42,171 bases of DNA from Deltaproteobacteria bacterium (GTDB lineage Bacteria; Bdellovibrionota_C; UBA2361; SZUA-149; JADZAE01), in contig JADZAE010000073.1 in NCBI GenBank assembly GCA_020852715.1, positions 1 to 42,171 on the forward strand. Direction: 5' to 3'. A program made the translations under genes and the position numbers. Shown here in pieces: positions 34,503-42,171 of the stretch. The stretch's first letter is position 1. Every line of letters starts with the position of its first letter. The notes beneath the pieces are model-generated. The model saw nothing but the letters and a program-made list of their open reading frames with translations, searched no databases and was not told the origin of the DNA.

Positions 34503-35281
34503 CAGACTAATTCCGCGAAATCTTCTCGATAGTGATTAAAGATCATATTGCCGATAACAAAACTTAAACCGGCGCAACAAGCACTCACCCCTAAATAAAG
34601 CCCGCTCGGATTTACCCCTTGAGTAAAAATTGCCTGATACATCTGTGTAAAATAAGCCAGCGGATTCACCAGTAGCGTAATTTTAAGTTCGGCCGGCACA
34701 TTCTCCACCGGATACAAAATAGGACTAAGGAAGAATAAGAAAGTCAATACATTCCCCAAAATATGCTGCACATCACGATAGTGCACATTGATAGCTGCTA
34801 GCGCTAAAGCCAGACCGACAATAAAAATCAGCTCAATAAAAATAATCAACGGAAAATAAAACAAGGCCACTGTAAGCGACTCCCCACAAAAAAGCATGTA
34901 GCCGATTAAAATCGGCAGCGCGAAAAGAAAATTAAAACAATTAGTAAGGACTGAGACAAGCGGCAAGATGTGTGCGGGAAACATAGCTTTTGTAATTAGG
35001 CTGCCACCACCACTAATTGATGCTGTCGCCTCCAGTAATCCACTAGAAAACCAAATCCAAGGAAGAAGGCCGGCAAATAAAAATAAAGTGTAATGCTCCA
35101 CATTGCCGAAGCGCACATAGTAGCGAAAAACCAAAGAATAAACGGCAATCAAACAAAGCGGGTTTAAAAAAGACCAAATAAAGCCCAAAAAGGACCCGCG
35201 ATAACGCGTGTTTAAATGGCGCACAACTAAAGCCCAAGTCAGTGAGCGAAAGCGCCACATTTCCACGATATTTCTAAACAT
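34502..35281 (-). CDS. wzm: ABC-2 type polysaccharide export permease (Wzm)
   Basis: 259 residues, six membrane spans. Amphipathic start RSLTWALVVRHLNTRYRGSFLGFIWSFLNPL is the conserved Wzm/TagG N terminus (coupling helix and gate helix), followed by FRYYVRFGNVEHYTLFLFAGLLPWIWFS and the later LFFLSPILYPVENVP block. It forms the inner-membrane channel that moves undecaprenyl-linked O-polysaccharide to the periplasm with Wzt. It begins 4 bp after the wzt stop; its ribosome site is weak, in keeping with coupled translation. Confidence 0.92.
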   Translation of the reverse strand: MFRNIVEMWRFRSLTWALVVRHLNTRYRGSFLGFIWSFLNPLCLIAVYSLVFRYYVRFGNVEHYTLFLFAGLLPWIWFSSGLLEATASISGGGSLITKAMFPAHILPLVSVLTNCFNFLFALPILIGYMLFCGESLTVALFYFPLIIFIELIFIVGLALALAAINVHYRDVQHILGNVLTFLFFLSPILYPVENVPAELKITLLVNPLAYFTQMYQAIFTQGVNPSGLYLGVSACCAGLSFVIGNMIFNHYREDFAELV

Positions 35282-35285
35282 AGCT

Positions 35286-36569
35286 TTATTTTATCTCCCA
35301 GGAATAATCCGGACTAAAAACGCCAATATCCCCGCGCTCGCTGCGCACTGAAAATTTATACAACATGTGATGGTAATCATAAGGGGTGCTGTCTTTTTTG
35401 TGCGCCGCGACATCAAGATAATAACTATCACTAACCAAACCTAATCGTTTAATCTTATAAGTATAAGTTCCCTGTCCGGCTTGGAGTTTCTGTTCGGGCA
35501 ATTTAATCTCGGCAATTTCCGTATTCGTCCCATGCACGCATATTCCATCTGCACGCACAATCCCGACGCCAAAAACAAGATCTTCTAACTGTTTATTAAC
35601 TTGGTAATCTACCTCCAATTGCAGCCCTTCTTCCGGAGAGAAAACATGCTTCTCGTTACCTTGTGCATCTTTAATGCGCACTGCCCGCAGTTTAACATCC
35701 CCATTCCCCCAACGATGCTCATCTTTTCCCGTAACTGCGTCTATTGTCTCTTGAGATTCGAGAAAGTTATGCTCCTCTTGGCGCTGCACATATTGCATGT
35801 AGCTATCCACCACTAGCTTGGGTTCTCCCTGCTTTTTAATCACACCGCCATCAAGCCAAATCGCTTCATCGCACCAACGAACGACGGAAGCTAAATCATG
35901 AGTAACTAAGATAATAGTTTTACCGCTGCGGCGAAAATAACTAATTGTATCATGGCAACGATGAATAAAACTGGCATCGCCAACAGCTAAGACCTCATCG
36001 ACCAATAAAATATCGGGATCGGTATGCACAGCTAAACTAAAACCAAGTCGCATATACATGCCTGAAGAATAAGTCCTTACCGGATCATCAATAAAGTCCT
36101 CAAGCTCGGCATAAGCCACAATATCATTGTATTTTTCATCTATCTCTTTGCGCGTAAGTCCATACATTACGCCACCGAGGTAAATGTTTTCTCGCCCCGT
36201 AAAGTCGGGGTGAAATCCCGCTCCCAACTCGATCAACGCTGAAATACGACCATGTTTCACAATACGACCCGAGTCCGGACGATAAATACCGGAAATCAAT
36301 TTCAATAATGTGCTTTTGCCTGAACCATTGTGGCCAATAATCCCGACTGACTTTCCCGATTCGATCTTTACACTTAAGTTCTTAAGCACCTGCAAATAAG
36401 AACGATCTGGAGCAGCTTCTCTACGAAAAATCTTGGCCAGCAATCGAGACTTAAGGGTAGAATAACCGCGCTTGGAAAGCGTGTGCTTACGAAAACGCTT
36501 AGAGACATTCTCGATCTGCACCAGCCCATTGTCTGTCTTCTCCGGACTATTTCCTGTGATCTTCAACAT
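35286..36569 (-). CDS. wzt: Polysaccharide export ATPase with C-terminal glycan-binding domain (Wzt)
   Basis: 427 residues. The ABC domain has Walker A GHNGSGKST (79-87), signature YSSGMYMRLGFSLA and Walker B DILLVDEVLAVGD. A linker (YVQRQEEHNFLESQ) leads to a C-terminal beta domain of the Wzt_C type (about 285-427; LQLEVDYQVNKQLEDLVFGVGIVRADGICVHGTNT), which in extended Wzt proteins recognises the modified end of the polysaccharide. This implies that the glycan carries a terminal cap signal. First gene of the operon. GGAGG stands only 1 bp before ATG 36569, so a slightly later start is possible. Confidence 0.95.
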   Translation of the reverse strand: MLKITGNSPEKTDNGLVQIENVSKRFRKHTLSKRGYSTLKSRLLAKIFRREAAPDRSYLQVLKNLSVKIESGKSVGIIGHNGSGKSTLLKLISGIYRPDSGRIVKHGRISALIELGAGFHPDFTGRENIYLGGVMYGLTRKEIDEKYNDIVAYAELEDFIDDPVRTYSSGMYMRLGFSLAVHTDPDILLVDEVLAVGDASFIHRCHDTISYFRRSGKTIILVTHDLASVVRWCDEAIWLDGGVIKKQGEPKLVVDSYMQYVQRQEEHNFLESQETIDAVTGKDEHRWGNGDVKLRAVRIKDAQGNEKHVFSPEEGLQLEVDYQVNKQLEDLVFGVGIVRADGICVHGTNTEIAEIKLPEQKLQAGQGTYTYKIKRLGLVSDSYYLDVAAHKKDSTPYDYHHMLYKFSVRSERGDIGVFSPDYSWEIK

Positions 36570-36869
36570 TCCTCCCCCCTATTATGAGCACCCCTATTTG
36601 GCTCAATTAACACCCGAACGCAACCACGCTATATATAAAGTGCACATTTACTCCCGTACCCGGTTCTCAGAGGACGTGTTACATGAAAATAATTAAGGGG
36701 TTAGATAACTTCATAACAGGCTTTTCAATATAAGAAGGCATATTAGTATTAAATTTCAGAGAAAATTTTAGAGAAAAGGCCAAAGGTTATTATTTCCTCG
36801 ATAGCTAAAGTGAGGGTAGAAAGACAGAGCTCAATTTGATGATGGAAATCTAATATATGGTTAATCGTT
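36570..36869. other. Divergent intergenic region (wzt / uracil-DNA glycosylase-like)
   Basis: 300 bp, AT-rich. Should carry the promoter of the wzt-ychF operon and of the plus-strand gene. A 16-codon plus-strand ORF (36684-36734, MKIIKGLDNF...) follows a GAGGA stretch but has no other support and is not called. No operator recognised. Confidence 0.35.
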
Positions 36870-37487
36870 ATGGCTTCTAACTCTTTGCTACAAAAGCAAA
36901 TTACCGCGCATGTCACTAAACTAAAAAAATGCTCTCTGTGCCCCAAAATGATTAGTCCTGTAGTCACGGGGCGACCAGTAGTTTCCCCCGTCATGCTTAT
37001 TGGTCAAGCCCCCGGACCAAAAGAAGGTTTTTTTGGTCAGCCGTTTGCTTGGACAGCAGGCAAAACGATGTTCAAATGGTTCTCGTCTATCGGCATTGAG
37101 GAAGAAGATTTTCGTAATCGTGCTTTCATGGCTGCCGTGTGCCGTTGCTTTCCCGGGAAGAACCCCAAGGGAGGCGATCGAGTGCCTGATGACAAAGAAA
37201 TCGCCAATTGTTCTCGTTGGCTAAATGAAGAGATTGATCTGCTAAAACCAAAGTTAATAATTACCGTGGGAAAATTAGCTATCTGTCAGTTTTTAGAAGT
37301 AAGCACATTAGACAAAATTATTGGGCGCAAACTTGAGATCAAACGCGGCAATCTAGATATTGACCTTATCCCACTTCCCCATCCGTCTGGTGCTTCTACC
37401 TGGCATAGAATGGAGCCGGGGCAAACTTTATTGAAAAAAGCGCTGAATCTTTTAAAGCATCACGAAGCTTGGCAAAGTTTACTTTAG
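36870..37487 (+). CDS. Uracil-DNA glycosylase superfamily protein, FeS type (family 4/5-like)
   Basis: 205 residues. CSLC at 21-24 with C91, C93 and C114 supplies the likely ligands of the [4Fe-4S] cluster seen in family 4 and 5 enzymes. Motif A is GQAPGPKEGFFGQPF (45-59), with Gln where family 4 has Glu (GEAPG). Motif B is HPSGASTWHR. KPKLIITVGKLA matches the central strand before the uracil pocket. Predicted to remove uracil or related damaged bases from DNA. The altered motif A and motif B leave the subfamily and activity open. No strong ribosome site precedes ATG 36870. Confidence 0.8.
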   Translation: MASNSLLQKQITAHVTKLKKCSLCPKMISPVVTGRPVVSPVMLIGQAPGPKEGFFGQPFAWTAGKTMFKWFSSIGIEEEDFRNRAFMAAVCRCFPGKNPKGGDRVPDDKEIANCSRWLNEEIDLLKPKLIITVGKLAICQFLEVSTLDKIIGRKLEIKRGNLDIDLIPLPHPSGASTWHRMEPGQTLLKKALNLLKHHEAWQSLL

Positions 37488-37489
37488 GT

Positions 37490-37681
37490 TTATTTCCTTC
37501 TCGGGGCTGAATCTTGGACAGACTTAGGAGCAACAGATAAATCATCTTCGTCTTCATAGGTGCTGCCGAACAACCAGCTAATCAAGGCCAAAGCAGCTAA
37601 CCCAATTAACAAAAAAGCAATTCTGTTGAAAAGTGGTTTTGCTGATGTCGGATAAACCGGTTGCATACCCTGATCTGCCAT
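37490..37681 (-). CDS. Small single-span membrane protein, unknown function
   Basis: 63 residues. A polar N terminus (MADQGMQPVYPTSAKP) is followed by a single hydrophobic segment (about 20-41, IAFLLIGLAALALISWLFG) and an acidic then basic tail (YEDEDDLSVAPKS..APRRK). Supported by an excellent ribosome site (AAGGAG, 7 bp before ATG 37681) although the family is not recognised. Convergent with the uracil-DNA glycosylase-like gene, with 2 bp between the stops. Confidence 0.65.
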   Translation of the reverse strand: MADQGMQPVYPTSAKPLFNRIAFLLIGLAALALISWLFGSTYEDEDDLSVAPKSVQDSAPRRK

Positions 37682-37914
37682 ATTCGTCTCCTTAACTTAC
37701 TTTGCTCCCTAAAAGGATCATCTCAAAAATCTAGCGAACTTTTAACAGAATTCTGCAATGTTGCTCAAGCCAAATTTATTATTCTAAAAATGGCAGTAGC
37801 CAATTTATTAAGCCTAAAAAACTCAGTCTCTCTTTGGGTGGCCCTCAAAAAATAAAAAATTGCACCCTCCCCATAGTGATTTTCAAATTCTAAGGTAAGT
37901 AGGCATGATTTTTT

Positions 37915-37945
37915 ATTTTTTGAGGCTTTTTATCGCCTCAACTGA
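37915..37945. terminator. Hairpin after the pseudopilin gene, possible terminator
   Basis: TGAGGC-TTTTTATC-GCCTCA lies 10-30 bp beyond the stop of the minus-strand gene at 37957. The tract that follows on the minus strand is A-rich and not T-rich, so it does not meet the usual rho-independent form for that gene. Function uncertain. Confidence 0.3.
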
Positions 37946-37956
37946 ATTTTTTAGGA

Positions 37957-40848
37957 TTATTCAGCAATTCGCGAAGCGATCAACGCTAATTCACTCGCTT
38001 CTTCTTTAACCGTAACTACTTCAACATGGTCAGATCCTAAGACTAAATCTAGCGGAAAACTTAGCGGCAAATTGTATTTAACTTTAACCTGAGTCATTAG
38101 CCCCTCATTATTTACATCAATCTGAGCACAACCGCTCTGATCGCAACCGACTTTTACTGTTTCGCCGAATGTTCTTTTAATCTCATCAAGCCCTCGCTCT
38201 TTAGCTAGACCATAGTTATAGCTCTCGTCCCCGACTGTTAACTGATAGGAGTTTACCGGGGTAGAAAAACATTTCTTATCGGCATCTGCACATAAGCGCG
38301 GCTCCTCTTCTGTAGCATCAAAGCGTCCAATATACTGCGGTGCCTCCTCTAAACCTTGCCTTTTCTTTTCATCAATAGGAATGCACGAAGGAACACCTAA
38401 ATCGGCCTTAGTTGGAGCAGAGAAATAAGAGCTAGGAGCAATCTGCCTTTCTCCGGCAAAAAGAGCCACGGCTTCAAAATAATAACCTTCTTTTTTCGCT
38501 GCCAGAGGGTTGTTAGCTGCCGCGTATTCTCTCATGGCGTTTTGGACATCAGCACTGTACTCATAATTAATCGTTTCACACTGTTCTTCATTATAGCCAT
38601 AGCGCGGTAACTCCATGATCGCCTCATCGGTAAAAGGAAATCCCTTTATCGCTACATCTTTTTGCTGACTCAACACGGGGACACTGTAATCTTGCCAACC
38701 ACTAGGTGGCAGCTGACCATTGATGCTTTCTAATGAGAAAGCACTAATCACCGGGGCCTCCTGCTGCTCTTTTTTAAATCGAACAAGATTGGCCTTCTTC
38801 TCCACGCGCGTCGTCGCTTCCACGCCGGCCGGTGTCCAGGAATTTATTCGCCACTGCGCCGCCAGCTTATCATTACCTGCCCAGGAAACTTTCTTTGGCG
38901 AGAGCTGATATTGATTTCCTTGCACATCGTTATACGAAGGGGGATTAGTAATTTTACTATTGCTCACCAAAGCAGCGCTTTGCGGGCAGATAGTTGTAGA
39001 GATTTCACCATAATTTCCTGAGCGGGTATAATCAAAAGAATTTCCACAAACTTCATAAGTCGTCGTCTTTTTATTCCCTGCACAAGAAGCAAAAGAATCG
39101 GCATGTCCAATTTCGACATTGCTTACAGCTGTATTCGCTAATTCCCAGCCACACCAAATCTTATTCTCCCCTGGGTCTCTCGTCGGGGCCGGCAGGGTCG
39201 AAAGCTCAAGAAAGTTATCGCTCGGACAAGCGACTACTCCGCTTGTCGTATCACGGTATTTAAACGCGGCGACCACTTGTTGCTTATACTTACTGTTTGG
39301 CTTTTCACATTGCGGCGTCCATTTTTTTGCACCCCTGGAGTGATCAGTCCATTCAACATATTTCCAAGCACTATCGCTAAAGCCACAATCTCTCATGCTA
39401 ATTTTGCTTGTTGTCACCACTACATTGCCATTCGTGTTGACCGGAAACCAAGGCTTAGTGCAATTCTGAGTTTTTACCGTTGTCTTCTTCTGACTTTCTT
39501 TGGTGTAGTCCTCCAAATAGTAATAAATCCCTATTGTAACATTGGCAGCAGCACCTTTTACTCCCAGATAACCATGAATTCGGAATTTACCCCCTCTTTC
39601 AATGCTTAGCGCAGTATGTCCAACGCGACCGCAGTTGCCGGCAGCATCACAGTTACAAATTGGACTTGTGCCACCATTCGATCCGCTAGGGCCACGTAAC
39701 CAAAGATTGGAAGTCGCTCCACTACTGGTGGAATTCACCCCGGTCGCCCCACCCAAGCAATAACCTTCATCGGTCTTATAAGCAGAGAAGTTGGCGCGAC
39801 TATCGATTTTATAGCGTGGATCGGGCAGACCATTTTTGCCTAAGATCTCAATCATCAACCCCGGCATTTCTTTGCCGCTTCCCCATTGAATTGCCGGCTT
39901 AGCTGCCTCTTTGGGAGTAACGAAAGCAAAAGCTTTAATGGCTACATAAGCCCGGTTATGAAAATCAACATCTTCTTTGAAATTTGCACTCACACCACAA
40001 GAAGAGCCGGACTTACAATCAACGTTGGCGCTCAGCTCCGGAACTTGAATATAGTCACTTTTAACACCAATAAACTGATACTCACGGTAGCCGCTGCTTG
40101 AGCTGCCTAAATCATACTGTGTTTTTACTATTCCCGCTTCCGGAGTCTGCATGGCAACAAATCCCTGGCTAAAGGCTTGCGCCGATAAATTCGCACCTTT
40201 AAAAGCTAAAGATTGATTATTCAGATGTGACAACCAGTCTCCACGGTCTTCTATCGTGAGCTTGTCCTGATTGTAGCTGCCAGCAAATAAATTGTTCTGA
40301 TTAGCACTCTTGGGAACATACCAGTAAAGCGTATCTGTTCTTTTAGCAGTCACGGCAATGAGAGCTTCTCGCTGTTCATAGGAATTGGATACTGCCGCAT
40401 AATTACCAACAGGTATAGTATGACTTTCCACCTTTAGCTGCGGTGACACTTTGGAAATTTCATATCGATTATATTTTGTCGTCCAAGTTTCTTCGACCAA
40501 ATTAGCACTGTAAGTATAATAGTTTGCAAATTGATCAATAACGCTGGGTGATTGAATAAAGAACCAGTCGTTTTGCTGCGTAGCGCTTTTGTTAGCAGCT
40601 AGCCGGACGCATTCCGGATCAGTTGGGGTCAAACAACGCGCCGTGCTCCGCGCAGCTTGCTCCACAGCGTTAGTCGCCAACACATATTTGCCGACATTAA
40701 CCACGCCGAGAGAAAACACGATACCAGCAAACAGAGTGATTGCTGCCTCCAGCATCATGCTACCATTTTCTTTGCGATTATTAATTTTTTGGAAAGTTGC
40801 GAAAATTAGGGTTAGAAAAACTACTTTTGATTTCACTGCTACTACCAA
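37957..40848 (-). CDS. Giant TadE-like pseudopilin / Tad-associated surface protein
   Basis: Up to 963 residues. The annotated start is TTG (40848); a GTG at 40836 or an ATG near residue 31 are alternatives. A basic leader (KINNRKENG) is followed by SMMLEAAITLFAGIVFSLGVV, which fits a TadE/TadF-type prepilin-peptidase site: cleavage after G29 would leave Glu at +5 (E34) and a 20-residue hydrophobic helix. The remaining 900 residues are extracytoplasmic, rich in Ser, Asn, Tyr and Cys (for example SANVDCKSGSSCG, PICNCDAAGNCG), with no recognised domain. Ordinary TadE/F/G pseudopilins are a fraction of this size or have a VWA domain, not seen here. No other tad genes are adjacent. Confidence 0.65.
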   Translation of the reverse strand: MVVAVKSKVVFLTLIFATFQKINNRKENGSMMLEAAITLFAGIVFSLGVVNVGKYVLATNAVEQAARSTARCLTPTDPECVRLAANKSATQQNDWFFIQSPSVIDQFANYYTYSANLVEETWTTKYNRYEISKVSPQLKVESHTIPVGNYAAVSNSYEQREALIAVTAKRTDTLYWYVPKSANQNNLFAGSYNQDKLTIEDRGDWLSHLNNQSLAFKGANLSAQAFSQGFVAMQTPEAGIVKTQYDLGSSSSGYREYQFIGVKSDYIQVPELSANVDCKSGSSCGVSANFKEDVDFHNRAYVAIKAFAFVTPKEAAKPAIQWGSGKEMPGLMIEILGKNGLPDPRYKIDSRANFSAYKTDEGYCLGGATGVNSTSSGATSNLWLRGPSGSNGGTSPICNCDAAGNCGRVGHTALSIERGGKFRIHGYLGVKGAAANVTIGIYYYLEDYTKESQKKTTVKTQNCTKPWFPVNTNGNVVVTTSKISMRDCGFSDSAWKYVEWTDHSRGAKKWTPQCEKPNSKYKQQVVAAFKYRDTTSGVVACPSDNFLELSTLPAPTRDPGENKIWCGWELANTAVSNVEIGHADSFASCAGNKKTTTYEVCGNSFDYTRSGNYGEISTTICPQSAALVSNSKITNPPSYNDVQGNQYQLSPKKVSWAGNDKLAAQWRINSWTPAGVEATTRVEKKANLVRFKKEQQEAPVISAFSLESINGQLPPSGWQDYSVPVLSQQKDVAIKGFPFTDEAIMELPRYGYNEEQCETINYEYSADVQNAMREYAAANNPLAAKKEGYYFEAVALFAGERQIAPSSYFSAPTKADLGVPSCIPIDEKKRQGLEEAPQYIGRFDATEEEPRLCADADKKCFSTPVNSYQLTVGDESYNYGLAKERGLDEIKRTFGETVKVGCDQSGCAQIDVNNEGLMTQVKVKYNLPLSFPLDLVLGSDHVEVVTVKEEASELALIASRIAE

Positions 40849-41247
40849 TTACTGCTAACTACTTAGGTCATTAAAATTTCTTCGCCTCAATTAATTAACA
40901 TAATTAACAAAGCAAAGAATCTACTGAATAAACTCCAGAGCAAAATGACAAAACATGCCGCGAAGTTATATATTGCCACACTAAAATAGTCCAGAGTTTA
41001 GCCGAACTATCTTCCAGCCTTAATAAAGGACAAATCTACCTCCTCTCCAGGCTAAAAACCTCTTTTGGCTCCCATAACTAACTGTTTTTCTTATTCTAAA
41101 TCAGCATAACCAAAGAAAACCGGCTAACCGGAAAATAGCCCTAAAATAACACGCCCAATATCTTATCGTTGAAAATCATATTTTTATTTCATACTAAGAC
41201 TATGATTTTTGCTATAAACGGGCACAAAAATATCCATAAGGAGAACA
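40849..41247. other. AT-rich intergenic region upstream of the AlkD gene
   Basis: 399 bp without a gene, between divergent genes. Contains the inverted repeat AAAATCATA (41172-41180) / TATGATTTT (41201-41209), 38-76 bp before the alkD-like ATG, in a position suitable for an operator, and TATAAA at about 41213. Confidence 0.35.
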
Positions 41248-41955
41248 ATGAAAGCAGCTAAGGCAAAAAAAACATTAAGAAAATTAGCCAGCAAAAGCGA
41301 AGCAAAAAAAATTAAAATTTTTTTTAAAACAGGGAAAGGTCAATATGCTGAGGGCGATCTTTTCTTAGGTATCAAAGTCCCCCTGATTAGAAAAGTAGCC
41401 GCTCAGTTTAGCAAAATGAGCTTAAGCGAAATCAATATCTTACTAAAATCTCGCTGGCATGAAGAACGTTTACTGGCGTTAGTTTTACTAACCAATAATT
41501 TTCAACAAAATCAAAATCTTCGAGATGCTATCTGCAAGCTATATTTAGACAATACTCGTTACATAAATAATTGGGATCTAGTCGACATCAGTGCGCCGCA
41601 TATTGTCGGCCAACATCTTTTAAGGAAGAAAAAAAAGCCCTTATATAAGTTGGCTCGCTCAAAAAATCTCTGGGAAAGACGTATTGCCATTATATCAACC
41701 TTCGCCTTTATAAGGCAAAATGACTTCGCCGATACTCTTAAGCTTTCCGAAATATTACTTAATGATACTCACGATTTAATACATAAAGCAGTGGGCTGGA
41801 TGCTACGCGAAGTAGGCAAACGCGATACGGACGCTCTAGTTCAGTTTTTAAATAAACATGCCCACCACATGCCACGCACATCATTACGTTACGCTATCGA
41901 GAAATTTACAAAATCCAAGAAACAATTCTATTTGAAAAATACATTGGCCGTATAG
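41248..41955 (+). CDS. DNA alkylation repair protein, AlkD family
   Basis: 235 residues of HEAT-like helical repeats. W109 and D113 (NNWDLVDISAPH) fall at the very positions of the catalytic Trp and Asp of Bacillus cereus AlkD, and a second conserved Trp stands at 184 (HKAVGWMLREVGKRD). Removes N3- and N7-alkylated purines without base flipping. The N terminus is unusually Lys-rich (KAAKAKKTLRKLASKSEAKKIK). Ribosome site AAGGAG 5 bp before ATG 41248. Transcribed alone, divergent from the giant pseudopilin. Confidence 0.92.
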   Translation: MKAAKAKKTLRKLASKSEAKKIKIFFKTGKGQYAEGDLFLGIKVPLIRKVAAQFSKMSLSEINILLKSRWHEERLLALVLLTNNFQQNQNLRDAICKLYLDNTRYINNWDLVDISAPHIVGQHLLRKKKKPLYKLARSKNLWERRIAIISTFAFIRQNDFADTLKLSEILLNDTHDLIHKAVGWMLREVGKRDTDALVQFLNKHAHHMPRTSLRYAIEKFTKSKKQFYLKNTLAV

Positions 41956-42171
41956 TCGGGAATTTTTACTCCCTTAAGGGGATAACTTATCTAATATCAT
42001 CCATTATGATACTCGATACGACTTTCCTTCCATAACTACTCTACACTTTCTAAGGGGATTATCGCTCAATGGAACTTAGCACGCAGAATGGCATCAATTA
42101 AAGTAAGTAGGGCAGGGCAAAACTTCTACTCATGGCATGATTATTAAGAATTAAGAAAAGACCTGAGGGTA
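41956..42171. repeat. Gene-free end of window with IS-end-like motif copies
   Basis: TTTCTAAGGGGATTATC at 42047-42063 matches the motif at 243-259 with one mismatch and in the same orientation; ACTCCCTTAAGGGGATAAC at about 41968-41986 is a shorter, palindromic relative. No transposase or other ORF of note follows to the window end, so these are relics, solo ends, or the edge of an element outside the window. Confidence 0.35.

Noticed and set aside
36684..36734. 16-codon ORF (MKIIKGLDNF...) as a possible leader peptide
   Set aside because: It has an upstream GAGGA but no attenuator-like hairpins and no run of regulatory codons.
1..42171. CRISPR arrays, tRNA genes, prophage or defence modules
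   Set aside because: No regularly spaced repeats, cloverleaf-like sequences, phage structural or defence-type genes were seen while reading the window.

Overview
The window reads as chromosomal DNA of a Gram-negative, flagellated bacterium of moderate G+C. The evidence is an inner-membrane MS-ring/switch/export set (FliF-FliG-FliH-FliI-FliJ), a sigma-54 flagellar control circuit of the FlrA/FlrB/FlrC type, PilT/PilU retraction ATPases, and an ABC-type (Wzm/Wzt) O-polysaccharide export operon. A plant-like ATP-PFK type and an E. coli-like DAHP synthase also occur. This mix would suit a deltaproteobacterial-grade or Bdellovibrionota-like uncultivated lineage, but the sequence alone does not settle the taxon. 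No tRNA, rRNA, CRISPR array or phage module was seen.

Layout. 1-260: 5' part of an IS30-like transposase (minus) with a probable IS end. 369-4061: a polyprenol-phosphate-type glycosyltransferase (minus), divergent from a membrane GT39-like glycosyltransferase and a B12-binding radical SAM enzyme (plus). 4062-4423: a dispersed repeat, then a strong terminator for the flagellar genes. 4494-16314: a minus-strand flagellar block. In transcription order it is an FlrA-like activator without receiver, an exported TPR protein, an FlrB-like kinase, an FlrC-like response regulator, flgB, flgC, fliE, fliF, fliG, fliH, fliI, fliJ and a motE-like gene. Consensus-type sigma-54 promoters lie before the first activator (16460-16474) and before flgB (11978-11992), and possible enhancer repeats lie upstream of the first.

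16912-18477: a decayed gene for a secreted Cys-rich protein (three in-frame stops, two compensating frameshifts). 18897-19034: an inverted pair of GTAG-headed REP sequences. 19090-20802: nagB plus a PIG-L/LmbE deacetylase (minus), probably an amino-sugar pair. 21020-24117: pilT, pilU, mazG (plus). 24253-24374: a second dispersed repeat copy. 24434-26790: DAHP synthase and serS (minus). 26940-27044: a tiny Lys/Ala-rich histone-H1-like protein missed by ordinary ORF length cut-offs. 27045-27817: a T-rich gap without a credible gene.

27818-36569: one tight minus-strand operon in the order wzt, wzm, two GT4 glycosyltransferases, a multi-spanning glycosyltransferase fused to a discoidin-like domain, phosphofructokinase and ychF. 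It builds and exports a surface glycan, with two housekeeping genes appended. 36870-37487: uracil-DNA-glycosylase-like FeS protein (plus). 37490-37681: a small single-span membrane protein (minus). 37957-40848: a 963-residue TadE-like pseudopilin with a prepilin-peptidase site (minus). 41248-41955: an AlkD-type DNA glycosylase (plus). 41956-42171: copies of the IS-end-like motif and no gene.

The most interesting points are the sigma-54 promoter and enhancer-like repeats that place the flagellar master-type activator itself under sigma-54 control, the giant pseudopilin, the decayed Cys-rich secreted gene, and two families of dispersed repeats at gene 3' ends.
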